Shown here in pieces: positions 1 to 11,500 of a stretch of DNA of 64,000 nt. The notes beneath the pieces were generated by a model. The model had not been told where the DNA came from. It searched no databases and saw only the letters and a program-made list of their open reading frames with translations. The first letter of the stretch is position 1; every line of letters starts with the position of its first letter. The stretch is taken from the NCBI RefSeq assembly GCF_010672455.1, contig NZ_JAAHGO010000015.1:118989-182988 (forward strand), in the 5' to 3' direction. The stretch is from Okeania sp. SIO2C9. Lineage in GTDB: Bacteria > Cyanobacteriota > Cyanobacteriia > Cyanobacteriales > Microcoleaceae. The translations under genes and the position numbers were made by a program.

Positions 1-1
1 C

Positions 2-43
2 TCAGAAGTTGAGGTGATGCTCACTCAGTTGGAACAAGAATAA
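2..43 (+). CDS. Possible last codons of an upstream gene (partial)
   Basis: Frame 2 from the window edge is open for 13 codons and ends with TAA at 41-43. The residues (SEVEVMLTQLEQE) would suit a polar C-terminal tail. Nothing more can be said without the sequence to the left, and it may be chance. Confidence 0.2.
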   Translation, partial: SEVEVMLTQLEQE

Positions 44-119
44 ACCAGTCAGGAATGCCGATCGCTACCTCAGCGGTCGGTATTTTATCGTCAACCCACA
101 CCAATATATATTTAGTATG

Positions 120-354
120 TAGGGTCTGCTGAAAAAATTGGTTGGTGGGGGTAGGACACGGGGACGCAGGGACGGGGAGAAGGGGGTGAACAGGCAAGGG
201 TTTCGGCCATTTTATCTGAAGAAATTTTCTGCTGAAATTCAAGAAAATTTCAGTAAATTGATGTAAATAAGAGCCAATAAGTAGAGATAAACTGAATATA
301 AAAAGCTTCTAAGTCTTAGCGTTCCTGACTTTTAGCTTTATTCAGCAAGCCCTA
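120..354. mobile_element. MITE, family A (TAGGG..TTGCTGA ends)
   Basis: The left end TAGGGTCTGCTGAAAAAA and the right end TTTATTCAGCAAGCCCTA are near-perfect inverted repeats enclosing about 235 bp. The outermost TA on each side fits a TA target duplication, as made by IS630/Tc1-type transposases (family knowledge). No reading frame inside is credible. Relatives lie at 14801, 18678, 28469 and just before 56155. Confidence 0.7.
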
Positions 355-603
355 TGTAGAAGACTATGGACTCAACAGAAACCTTAGCCCAAATAACAAT
401 AGGCCAACTCAACTTGTGGCATCCCGGCATCATTGAGATACTAAAAATTTCCAATAGCTGGACTTGAGAGACTAATTTTTATGGGCTCATAAACATGAAA
501 CCTGATTTTTGGGCAGTCCACTCCGCTCTAGTTAATGGCCAATACCTTCCCCTACTTTAATTTTAGTAAACCATCAACCTTGGTAGCAGAAAAAATCTAG
601 AAT
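355..603. other. Intergenic, no supported gene
   Basis: This is the space between the MITE and the MauE-like gene. An ATG at 366 opens a 33-codon frame that ends at 467, but it has no recognisable family or ribosome-binding site and I do not call it a gene. The promoter of the gene at 604 should lie here; no convincing box was identified. Confidence 0.4.
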
Positions 604-1515
604 ATGATGTTATTTACCTTAGCTTCTACAACCTCAATCATAGTTGGCAGTATTTTCTTATTGACTGGTATTGCCAAAATTATAGAACCTTGGAAATTTA
701 TCCAACATATTGCCAAACTAGATTTGATAAATCCTCAATTAATTATACCGACTTCCCTGGCATTTACTGCTATTGAATCAGCTTTAGGATTTGCTTTAAT
801 CTTAAGAGTTTTACCAACCGTAATTATGCCTGTAAGTATTTTATTATTACTTAGTTTATCAGTGCTTACTTACTGGAGTACATCAACTGGTAAAACTGAA
901 GATTGTGGTTGTTATAACGGTTGGTTAGAAATTACTCCTACCCAAAGTTTAATTCTCAATGCTATTTATATTTTTCTGTTAATATTTGCTGAATTTTTTG
1001 GTCAATATCAACCTACTGTTTTGTGGCAATGGCTGATAGTATTAATGACTTTTATAATTAGCTATGCTTTAGCTGCTGGCTCCCTAGAATATATGCAAGA
1101 AAATGGTCGTCCGTATCTTGATTTTACTCCATTACAAGAAAACAGAAAATGGCAACTAGAATGGCTGGGAGAAGATTCAGAATCTCTAATGTCTGGGTCT
1201 GTAATTGTGGTATTTATGAGTCCTGAATGTTCTCAATGTAAACATTGGTTAGGTGTGTTGAAGTTAGTGCAATGGCAAGATGATTTACCAGCAATAGTTG
1301 GATTAATTGATACTGAAAATATTCAAGAAGGTCAAGATTTTGTAGATAGTTATTTTTTGAATTTTCCCGTTGTTGCAGTAGATAAAAGGTTTTATAAAAA
1401 ATTGAAGATAGAGGTAGTACCGACAGCGGTTGTTTTGCAAGATGGAGTTATTCAAGAAAAATGGATCGGGTTAATGCCCATGTGGTTTATTAATAAAATT
1501 AATCAGGGGGGCTAG
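604..1515 (+). CDS. MauE/DoxX-like membrane protein fused to a thioredoxin-like domain
   Basis: Predicted membrane redox protein of 303 residues. The first ~165 residues hold four or more hydrophobic segments and a CGCYNGW motif (near residue 100), as in the MauE/DoxX-like family, whose members help form or shuttle disulfides. After residue ~190 a soluble thioredoxin-like domain follows: VIVVFMSPECSQCKHW carries a CxxC pair (C-S-Q-C) after a beta strand, and VVPTAVVLQDG matches the cis-proline strand. This suggests a self-contained system in which the membrane half passes electrons to its own thioredoxin. The start is the first ATG of a double ATG. No operon partner is visible: a MITE and empty sequence lie upstream, a dead tnpB downstream. 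The fold assignment is fairly secure; the substrate is unknown. Confidence 0.72.
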   Translation: MMLFTLASTTSIIVGSIFLLTGIAKIIEPWKFIQHIAKLDLINPQLIIPTSLAFTAIESALGFALILRVLPTVIMPVSILLLLSLSVLTYWSTSTGKTEDCGCYNGWLEITPTQSLILNAIYIFLLIFAEFFGQYQPTVLWQWLIVLMTFIISYALAAGSLEYMQENGRPYLDFTPLQENRKWQLEWLGEDSESLMSGSVIVVFMSPECSQCKHWLGVLKLVQWQDDLPAIVGLIDTENIQEGQDFVDSYFLNFPVVAVDKRFYKKLKIEVVPTAVVLQDGVIQEKWIGLMPMWFINKINQGG

Positions 1516-1576
1516 TAACTGTTGTCTATAATCTGGTATTATCTATAATAATCTCTGATTATCTATATTTCATTTT

Positions 1577-2720
1577 ATGCTATTAGGATTCAAAACTGAG
1601 TTATGCCCAAATAATCAGCAAAAAACATTGCTGGCTAAACACGCTGGTGTAGCCCCTGACTGCTTATAATTGGGGACTATGGTTGACTAGGAACATCCTT
1701 AATTCCCTATTCCAATAATCCTTCAGGTAAACTTAAATTTCCTACTGCAATTGACCTGCATAAACTTTTAGTAGCAATGGTTAAACCTAATAATTATTGG
1801 TATTATGAAGTGTCAAAAACAGCACCTCAATATGCTTTGAGATATTTATCATCAGCCTGGAAACGCTGCTTTACCAAAATGTCTGGTCAACCTAAATTCA
1901 AGAAAAAAGGTAGGGATGATAGTTTTCCTGCGGAATGCTACGCAAACACTCTAGATGGTTCAATATCAGTAGGTTTTGATCGCATAAAACTACCGAGAAT
2001 TGGATGGATTAAAACTTATGAAATCTTGCCAGATAATGTCACTCCTAAATCTGTAACTTAAGCCAGGAAAGCTGATAGATGGTTTGTCAGTTTCAAAGTA
2101 GAAAGAGAATATGAAATTACTGAGAAATCAGTAGATATAGTTGGTGTTGATTTAGGTATAAAATCCCTAGCTACGTTATCTACTGGTGAAGTTTTTGTTG
2201 GTGCTAAATCTTACAAAAAGTTAGAGTCTAAACTATCACGACTGCAATACCGCTCGCAGGCATAAGACTAAGTTTTCCAATAACTGGAAAAAAGCACAGC
2301 TAAAAATAGCGAGACTACACAGTAAAATAGCTAACATCAGGAAAGATACATTACATAAACTAACCACCTATTTGGCTAAAAACCACAGTCAAATAGTAAT
2401 AGAAGACTTAAATGTATCAGGCATGATGTCAAATCACAAGTAGGGGCGATTCGCGAATCGCCCCTACAAAGGCTGTTGGGTCCATGGGTTTTTATGAGTT
2501 TCGTAGACAGTTAGAGTACAAGTGTGAGTTATACAGTTCTGAGTTAATCGTTGTTGATAGATGGTTTCCTAGCTCTAAGACTTGCAGTAGGTGTCGTGAG
2601 GTGAAACAGTCTCTGTCTTTATCGGAGCGTGTATTCAATTGTGAGCATTGCGGTTTCAGTTGCGATTGCTCCGCAACGCTAGCGCGTTTCGCGTCAGCGT
2701 TGCAAAGCAAACGACCGTGA
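1577..2720 (+). pseudogene. Decayed tnpB (IS200/IS605-type, zinc-ribbon TnpB)
   Basis: Remnant of an RNA-guided nuclease gene of the TnpB family. Translation starts convincingly at 1577 (MLLGFKTELCPNNQQ) but breaks within 30 codons. The frame from 1777 to 2061 holds the middle (YWYYEVSKTAPQYALRYL). Stretches from about 2080 to 2430 show VGVDLGIKSLATLS (RuvC-I aspartate) and QIVIEDLNVSGM (canonical RuvC-II glutamate) in shifted frames. The frame 2484-2720 has the zinc ribbon (CSRC ... CEHC). A 28-bp palindrome at 2440 replaces the segment between RuvC-II and the ribbon, and another repeat replaces the last RuvC motif near 2665. No TnpA is nearby. It cannot encode a working protein. Confidence 0.85.
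2440..2467. repeat. Perfect 28-bp palindrome inside dead tnpB
   Basis: GTAGGGGCGATTCG is followed by its exact reverse complement. The same design (GTAGGGACG...CGTCCCTAC, also 28 bp) recurs at 15415-15442. It sits where tnpB coding sequence should be. Confidence 0.8.
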
Positions 2721-3388
<668 letters not shown>

Positions 3389-5053
3389 TTAACTACAGTG
3401 TTGCAGATAAGTTTGAGCAACGTAATCGTGGGGATTGTTCTGTAAACACTGATAGAAAAGGGATTTGGCTGACTCAGTTACTCCTTGATAGTATTGGAAA
3501 ATAGCTGCTTCAAAAATCGGCTTAGTTGCCAATTTGGCCTGCTTTTGGTCATGAGGCTCGGCCTCAAATACCTCAAATACCCCTACTTTCCTAGATTTCC
3601 CTCTAACTTGCACTTGAGCGATCGCTCGCAGGGCATACTTCATTGGTTCTTCCAGACAAGCTAAAGTATGATGAGAAATTAGAAGCGGAGTATTATATAC
3701 TTTCGTTAACTGCTGGAGACGGGAAGCGAGATTAACCGTATCGCCAATGGCAGTAGTATCAATACGAAAGTTACCGCCTACCGTTCCTAACATCAACATC
3801 CCTGTATTGATTCCAATGCCAATTTCGATGGGTTTGCGGTTTGGACGTTGTCGGGTTAAGTTATATTCAGCGAGAATTTTTAACATGGTCACTGCTGTAT
3901 CCACTGCATAATCGGCACTTCTTTCAAACAGTGCCATGATTTCATCACCAATATATTTATCAATAAAACCACCATTTTCAATAATTGCAGGTTCCATACG
4001 TCGGAGATAGCCATTAATAAACTTAAATGTATCTTTTGGAGTCATCTGCTCTGAAAGTGTTGTGAAAGCACGAATATCGGAAAACAACACTGACATTTGT
4101 TTCTGGACGCACTCCCCTAGTTGAATCTCACTGATACTTTTGCGAGCAAGAGATTGGAGAAATTGACGGGGAACAAACCTGGATAAGGCTTCATTGAGTT
4201 CAAACAATTCTCTAGTGTACTTTTCTCGTTCGTCTTCCGCTTGTTTACGATCGCTAATATCTTGGAAAGCAGCGATCGCCTGAGAAATCCGGCCTGTTTC
4301 ATCCCGAATAGGTGTAGTCGAAATTTCGATCGGGATAATCCGATCTGGGTGATGAATTTCTATGTCCTCACAATGAAGCGTTTCTCCCGCCAGCGAACGT
4401 ACAATTGGCAGTTGCTCTGAAGGATACAATTGTTTAGTTTCTACTTGATAAATTTTAAAAGTATCCGAAAGCTTTTCAATTTGAGCATCGGGTAAAACGT
4501 CTAACTTGAGTAATTCCTTAGCTTTCTGATTAGCATAGGTAAGTTTTCCGGTCACATCGTGAACCGAGACACCAATTGGCATCGCCTCCAAAAACTGAGT
4601 CAGGCGACGTTCATTTTCCCGCAGTTGAGCATTTTGTCGTTCGAGTTGTTTCACCCGCAAGTACTTACTGAGTGCTTCCTTAATTGTCAGATTGAGATCC
4701 GTTGTATCCCAGGGTTTAGTAATATAACGGTAGAGATTAGCTGAATTCACAGCATTTCCCACTGCATCTACTCCAGCTTGACCCGTCAGCATAACCTTCA
4801 AGATATCTGGATATTGAAGATGAATCTGACTCAGAAGTTCATCTCCTTTGATACCAGGCATTAATTGATCGGAAATCACTACAGCAACTTCTATTCCTTC
4901 AGCCTGCAATTCCCCTAAAATTTCGAGCGCCTCTTCACCACTTTCAGCAGCTTCAATATCATAATTTTGACCAAAGTTTCGTTGTAACTCTTCAGAAAGA
5001 CTTTCCAAAACCATCGGTTCATCATCTACTAAAAGAATTGCTAGTTCGTTCAT
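3389..5053 (-). CDS. Receiver-PAS-class III adenylate cyclase
   Basis: A 554-residue signalling enzyme predicted to make cAMP under phosphorelay control. Residues 1-125 form a receiver domain: acidic pair D10-D11, phospho-acceptor D62 in SDQLMPG, MLTGQ and TKPW. Residues ~145-275 form a PAS domain very like the PAS of the giant kinase upstream. Residues ~310-500 are a class III cyclase. FSDIRAFT and GDEIMALF carry the two metal-binding aspartates, the lysine of DKYIGD and the threonines of DTTAIGD suit adenine recognition as in CyaB1-type enzymes, and VNLASRL carries the Asn and Arg that stabilise the transition state. A short C-terminal tail has a TPR-like look. It overlaps the preceding receiver gene by 4 bp, so the two are translationally coupled and likely serve the same kinase. 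Adenylate rather than guanylate specificity is inferred. Confidence 0.85.
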   Translation of the reverse strand: MNELAILLVDDEPMVLESLSEELQRNFGQNYDIEAAESGEEALEILGELQAEGIEVAVVISDQLMPGIKGDELLSQIHLQYPDILKVMLTGQAGVDAVGNAVNSANLYRYITKPWDTTDLNLTIKEALSKYLRVKQLERQNAQLRENERRLTQFLEAMPIGVSVHDVTGKLTYANQKAKELLKLDVLPDAQIEKLSDTFKIYQVETKQLYPSEQLPIVRSLAGETLHCEDIEIHHPDRIIPIEISTTPIRDETGRISQAIAAFQDISDRKQAEDEREKYTRELFELNEALSRFVPRQFLQSLARKSISEIQLGECVQKQMSVLFSDIRAFTTLSEQMTPKDTFKFINGYLRRMEPAIIENGGFIDKYIGDEIMALFERSADYAVDTAVTMLKILAEYNLTRQRPNRKPIEIGIGINTGMLMLGTVGGNFRIDTTAIGDTVNLASRLQQLTKVYNTPLLISHHTLACLEEPMKYALRAIAQVQVRGKSRKVGVFEVFEAEPHDQKQAKLATKPIFEAAIFQYYQGVTESAKSLFYQCLQNNPHDYVAQTYLQHCS

Positions 5054-5445
5054 ACTGACTCAAGGGCTGTCGTGATAATTTTAATCAACTCTGCTTCCCG
5101 CCACGGTTTATAGATACAGGAGTAAAGATTAGCTTCTTCCTTGGCTCGTTGAATCGCCGACTCATCAGCTTGTCCAGTTAACATAATTGTTTTAATATCA
5201 CCAAATCGCTGATGGACTTGAACTAAAAACTCATCCCCTCGCATTCCAGGCATTAGCCAGTCAGAGACAATCACCACAATTTTGACTCCTTCCTCATCTA
5301 GCTCTTCGAGAATTTCTAGGGCTTCCTCAGCACTTTCGGCTGCCTCGTACACAAATTCCTCGCCAAAGTAACGGCTAATTTGTTCTTGAAGGGTTTCCAG
5401 AATAACAGTTTCATCATCAACACACAGAATAGCTGCTTCAGTCAT
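5050..5445 (-). CDS. Single-domain response regulator
   Basis: A 131-residue stand-alone receiver. The acidic pair is at D10-D11, the phospho-acceptor at D62 (SDWLMPG), then MLTGQ and YKPW. It has no output domain. Its sequence is close to the receiver of the cyclase downstream (both share the pattern AAESxEEALEILxEL), which points to gene duplication. It overlaps the cyclase start by 4 bp and lies 127 bp after the giant kinase stop. It may act as a phosphate shuttle or sink between the kinase and the cyclase; this role is inferred from gene order. Confidence 0.88.
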   Translation of the reverse strand: MTEAAILCVDDETVILETLQEQISRYFGEEFVYEAAESAEEALEILEELDEEGVKIVVIVSDWLMPGMRGDEFLVQVHQRFGDIKTIMLTGQADESAIQRAKEEANLYSCIYKPWREAELIKIITTALESV

Positions 5446-5572
5446 AACATTCTAGGAGTAAATGGCCAATTTTTAGGAGGTTAAATATTTTACATCTTTA
5501 ATTTATAAATTATATAAGTAATAGGACTATAGAGAAGATTTTTACCTCAATTATTTGGTAAGTTCTGTTACT

Positions 5573-8500
5573 CTAAGCTTGATTGTATATGCCGTTGTCT
5601 GTTAACTCAATGGGAATAGTCACAGTAAAAGTAGTTTTACCAACAACAGATGTAAAATCAATCTTTCCTTGATGTTTGTCAATAATCTTTTTGACAATTT
5701 CCAACCCTAAACCACTACCTTCTCCAGCAGCTTTTGTCGTAAAGAAAGGTTGAAAGATTTTATCCTGAATGTCTAGGGGTATACCAGCTCCAGAATCTGT
5801 CACTTCCACTACAATATCTTGATTTTCTACCTGCACTTGGATTTCTATTTTTCCCTTTCCATCCATCGCTTGAATTGCATTATGAATCAAGTTTGTCCAT
5901 ACTTGCACTAATTCATCAGCATAGCAAAGAATCTCTGGAATATTTTGATAGTTGCGAACCACATCCACACCCTTTTTTAAATAGTTGTGATACAACTCCA
6001 ACACAGTTTCAATACCGTCAGTAATCTGAACTAACTGTTTTTCTCCACTGTGGTCGTAACGGGCGTAACTCTTGAGAGCAAAGACAATTTTAGAAGCTCT
6101 TTCCACAGCGTTGTTAATATTTTTGCTGTTGGTGTGGAGGCGGGCAATATCGTAGGCTATTTGCACTATTTGGTGAACTTGCGGAGTTTGCAGTAAAGAT
6201 ATTTGAGATGCCAAACTATGATGTAATCCGGCTTCGGTTAGTAGGTGAGCTAGTTGTTTGGCATTGGTAATGTTGTTAGATTGAAGTTGTTGAGTGAGTG
6301 TGCGTTTAATTTGACGTTTCTCCCTGGTACTGAGACTGGTTTGGTTACTAACAGCAAGTTGTAGGAAACTGAAAAAGTCGGTTTGTTGTTGTGGGTTAAG
6401 CTGGGGCAATAGTTGAGGTAGTTGAGATAAGGATGCTTCTAGGGCTTTGTCAGTGTTACCAATGGCGGCACGAATGGCTCCCAGGGGTGTGTTAATTTCA
6501 TGGGCAATTCCGGCGACCAGTTGTCCGAGGGCTGCCATTTTTTCTGATTGAATTAATTCATTTTGGGTGGTTTTGAGTTTGTTGAGGGTATTTTTTAATT
6601 CCTGGGTGCGCGAGGCCACTTGATTTTCTAACGTTTGGTTGTAGTCTTCCAGAATCTTCTGAGCTTGCTTGCGATCGCTAATATCTTGGAAAGCTGCAAT
6701 AGCATAGGAAATCTTACCTGTCTCATCAAAAATTGGTGTGCTGGAAACTTCTAAGGGAATTATCTTATCTGATTGGTGAAGTTCTAAATCATCTGCTTTG
6801 GCAGTTTCACCAACCAGGGAACGCGATATCGGCAGTCGCTCGGTGGGGTATAAATCCTGGGAGTCGGCACGATAAACTTGATATGCTTCTGCAATTTGTT
6901 CGGTTGTAGCTTTGGGTGAAATGTTGATGCCTAATAACTTTTGTCCTGTCTGGTTGACATAGTGGAGTTGTCCAGTGGTCGTGTGGACAGCTACACCCAC
7001 AGGCATGGCCTCTAGGTATTGAGTCAGCCGTCGTTCGCTTTCTTTAACCTCCGCATAGAGTTTGGCATTAGTAATCGCGATCGCAGCTTGTCCGGATAGT
7101 AGTTGCAGGACTTCAAATCTATCTGGTGTAAAAGCTCCTGTGGTAAGATTATTTTCCAGATAGACAATACCACTGAGTTGACCCTGATTAATTAATGGCG
7201 CACACAAAATAGATTTGGTTTGATTCGCTTTGATATAAGAGTCGTGAGTAAATTGGCCTTGGTTGACGGCATCGTTTTTAACAACGGTTTCTCGAGTACG
7301 GGTGACATAGTTAATAATTGATATGGGTAAATGTCGATCGATGGGAACTGACTGCAACAGTGCAATTTTATCAACATCCGCTTCGCCAGACGCTTCAATT
7401 TGCCATTGTTTTTGTCCTGTTCCATTCTCTGAAGGAGTCTGAGACGGTAGTACCAAAAATCCTCGTTGTGCCCCGGCGTTTTCAATCATAATTTTCATTA
7501 GATTGGCGAGTAATTTATCTAGGACAATTTCATGACTAATGGCTTGGGAAGCTTTGAGAACCGTGTTTAAATCCAGAGTATCAGTAGATTTTGTTGAGGC
7601 AATACTAATGGTTTTTAGATTCCGTTGAATATCTGTTTTTGGGAACAACAACTGAGGATATTGAGTCGTAAGCTGGTTGACTTTATCAGTTGCGCCCCAT
7701 TGGAGATAGGTATACTGAGCTTCTTCTAAGTAAATATTGGCAATTTTTTCCTTACCTTTTGCCAAATAAAATCGGGCGGCCAGCTCATTAGCGAGTGCTT
7801 GGTTTTGGGTATAGCCATTCTCTCGAGCTGAGGCGATCGCTTCATCATAGAAATCAATTGCTTCATAGCCTTTTTCAGTAATTCGAGCGAGTTCTGCTTG
7901 AATCAATTTAAACTTATGGAGATAATTTTCCGGGCAATGTTCTGCCCATTTATCGAACTTATTCCGATTCGCTTGCAACACTTTCAGGTACTTTTCTTGC
8001 GTTTGAGTATCTGCCAACTCATAAGCACTTGCCAAAGCAATGCTTTGATGAAAATAGAAGACTGGATTTGTAAAGATACCCTCAGAACCTTCAATATACT
8101 TCTCTCCTTCTAGAGCATACTCGGCGGCTTTCGCGAATTTGCCATACCAGTTAGCTAAGGCTAATTTATAAAGATAGACGACAAATACTGTTAATAAATC
8201 ATTAGACTTTAAGCCAAATTCCAGAACTTCCTTGTCAGAAATCCATTCACCAACAAACTGCTCTGGTTCCTCCGCTCCTTCTGTGAGATTAACAATTGCT
8301 TCTCTTGCAATAAGTTGATAATTGAGCATATTTTTGTCAACATTAGTCAAGGAAGGAATAAAGTCTTCGATAATTTGTGCAGTTCGCTCTAAGGATTCAT
8401 CGCCAAAGAAGCATTGAAACATGAAATTAACTGCACAGTAACCAGACCATTGATAGGAACCCGTATCAATACCGCTATTAAACCCTTTTAATAAATGAGG

Positions 8501-11500
8501 TTTACACTTACTTATATGCTCTTTATAAAGTAGGATTAATCCTCCCCACATATTTAAAATATTTGCTTCCAATTCCTTGGTATGGAACAGCTCATGCAGC
8601 TTCAAAGACAACTGTCCCATTGCACAGCCTGATTCAACTTCCCCATAGCCAAACACTAAATTAAAGGCATACAGCATATAACCAAAAACGGAAATGGGAG
8701 AGTTCCCATACTGAATTGAAAGCTGGGTAATTTTCATCGTACAGACGTGCAATTCTTTAGAACCCAGGAAGTAGGCAATTGGCCAAATTTCCTTCAAAAT
8801 TCGCTGTGTCATCAATTTTTCTGGGTCTTGCATTTGAGGCAAATTTACCAAGCTTTCTAGGGAAAATGCGGTCTGATTGTCTGGAGAAATTTTGGAATTA
8901 AGTACCTGGTTAATCATTGCTTTGGTACGATTCAGTTCATTTAAGAGATAGTCTTGATCTGAATAGGGAGGAAAGTCGATTTCTAACATTTTCAAGGTTT
9001 CTAAACCAACTTTATAAGCTGAGTCTAATTTATTTTCCATGCGATAACACATGATTTTATACTCATTGAGACGGCAGCGATCTAAAATATTTTTTACGTG
9101 AGAATCAGTTTGTTTTAAAATATCTAAACCAGCTTCATTATTTCCGTTTAGATATTCTGCTTCTCCTGTTTCTAAATAGAGATTTAGTGTTAATTCATAA
9201 TGGTCTTGCCAACTAGTTTTAGGCAGAAATTTAATTACAGTTTTGAGTAGCTTTAATGCCGTTTCAAATGCGGAAGATAATTTAGCTTTCTGGGATGCTT
9301 GTAGATTTAATTGAGCCAGTCGATAGCGTTCATTAGAGTCAGTGATTAAAGATTCACCTCGATTAAGGTGATTAACTACATCAAATAAATTTTCTTCCAA
9401 TTCATCTGCGTTTAAGTTTTTGAGGAGCAGTTGCCCGACTTGCAAGTGAACCTGTTGTCTATTTTTTTCTGCAATTAGAGAATAAGCTGCTTGCTGGATG
9501 CGATCATGTAGGAACCTGTAATCTTGAATTAAAAGCTCTGTATCTAACTCTGATGTAGGCAAAATCAATCCAGACTGAATTGCCGTTACTAAATCAGGAA
9601 AAACTGCCTCTTTGGATTTTTCACAAATAATAGAAATGGTAGTTAAATCAAAAGAAGCACCAATACAAGCTGCTAAGCGTAAAGCCTGCTGGGTGGATTC
9701 TGGTAGTTTCTTGAACTTGCCAATCATCAATTCTACTACGTTATCCGTAATATCTTGGCCTTCAATATTGGCAATATCCCACAGGAAGACATGACGCTGA
9801 AAATCAAACGTGATTAAATTTTCCGAGTGCAAGGTTTTGAGAAATTGATTAGCAAAGAAGGGATTGCCACCTGTTTTTTGTTTCACCAATAGTGCCAAAG
9901 GTTTAACTTCATCAGTGTCGCTATGTAATGTGTCAGCAATTAGCTGGCTAATAGACTCTAATGCTAATGGTGCTAAGGTAATCGAATTGACAATTGTACC
10001 CTGTTTTTTTAATCTATCCAGTGTCATCATCAAGGGATGAGTGGGGCTGACTTCGTTATCCCGATAGGCTCCAATTAGGAACAAATATTGTGTTTCCTTA
10101 TCGGTCATCATCAGTTTGATTAACTTGAGGGTGGCGGAGTCTGCCCACTGTAAATCGTCCAGAAAGATAACCAAAGGATGTTCTTTTGTGCAAAATGCTC
10201 GGATGAACTGACCAAATACACGATTAAAGCGATTTTGCGATTCAGTTGGCCCCAACTCAGGAACGGGTGGCTGTTTGCCAACAATCAGTTCTACTTCCGG
10301 AATAACATCAATAATTACTTGCCCATTACTACCAACTGCAGCTAACAGTTTTTCTCGCCATTGAGTTAGTTGTGAAAAGCTTTCCGTTAACAGTTGTCGC
10401 ATTAATCCCTTAAAAGCACTGACAATAGCTGAGTAGGGAATATTTCGCTGAAACTGGTCAAATTTTCCCTCTATGAAATAGCCACGCAGTCGAGTATTCG
10501 GTTTATGAATTTCGGCAACTAATGCTGATTTACCAATACCGGAATAACCCGCTACTAGCATCATCTCTATTTTGGATTGAGGATTATCTGCGACTCTCTC
10601 AAATGCTGCTAATAATGTTTCAACTTCCGCCTCACGTCCATAGAGTTTTTGGGGAATTTGAAATTTATCAGAAATATCTTTAGTCCCCAAAGAAAACTCG
10701 AAAATTTCTCCTTTTGTTTGTAATTGAAATAGACATTCCTGCAAATCTGCTACAATTCCCCAAGCACTTTGATAGCGTTCCTCCGCTGTTTTGGCCATCA
10801 GTTTGATCACAATATCTGATAAAGCTTGAGGAATTTCTTCCTTTGTGCCTCCTGTTTTGTGCTTTCTGAGTTCTTTGGGTGGTATGGGTTGTTTGGCAAT
10901 ATGACAATGGACTAATTCTAATGCATCTGTTGTTTCAAAAGGCAGTTTTCCGGTTAGCAATTCATAGAAAGTCACACCCAGGGAGTAAAAATCCGTGCGA
11001 TAATCCAAAGCTCGATTCATCCGTCCTGTTTGTTCAGGGGACATATAAGCTAATGTGCCTTCTAAAACATTGGGATTTTTCAGCGTCGGATTTTCCCGGT
11101 TTAATTGGGTAGAAATGCCAAAATCAATAATTTTGACTTGTCCTGTTTCTGGGTTGAAGACGATATTGGCAGGGTTAATATCTTTGTGGATAATATTACT
11201 GCTGTGAACCTGTCCCAAAATATCAGTCGTTTTGATGGCAATTTTGAGAATTTCCGGCAGAGAAAAGTTAGTACTTGACTCTAGTAACCCTTGTTTTAAT
11301 GATAATGCCCCAAAATCCTCAAGGATCATCACTAATGTTCTTTGATATGGTTCTAATCCATAAGCATTAACTACGCCATCTAGATCTAAGTTGCTAGTGA
11401 TTTCATATTCCTGTTTGTATCGAGTCAGTTCGGCAGGTGTAGGATAGTCTTGTTTGAGTACCTTGAGGATAACTGCTTGATTATCCTGTTTTCGGATAGC

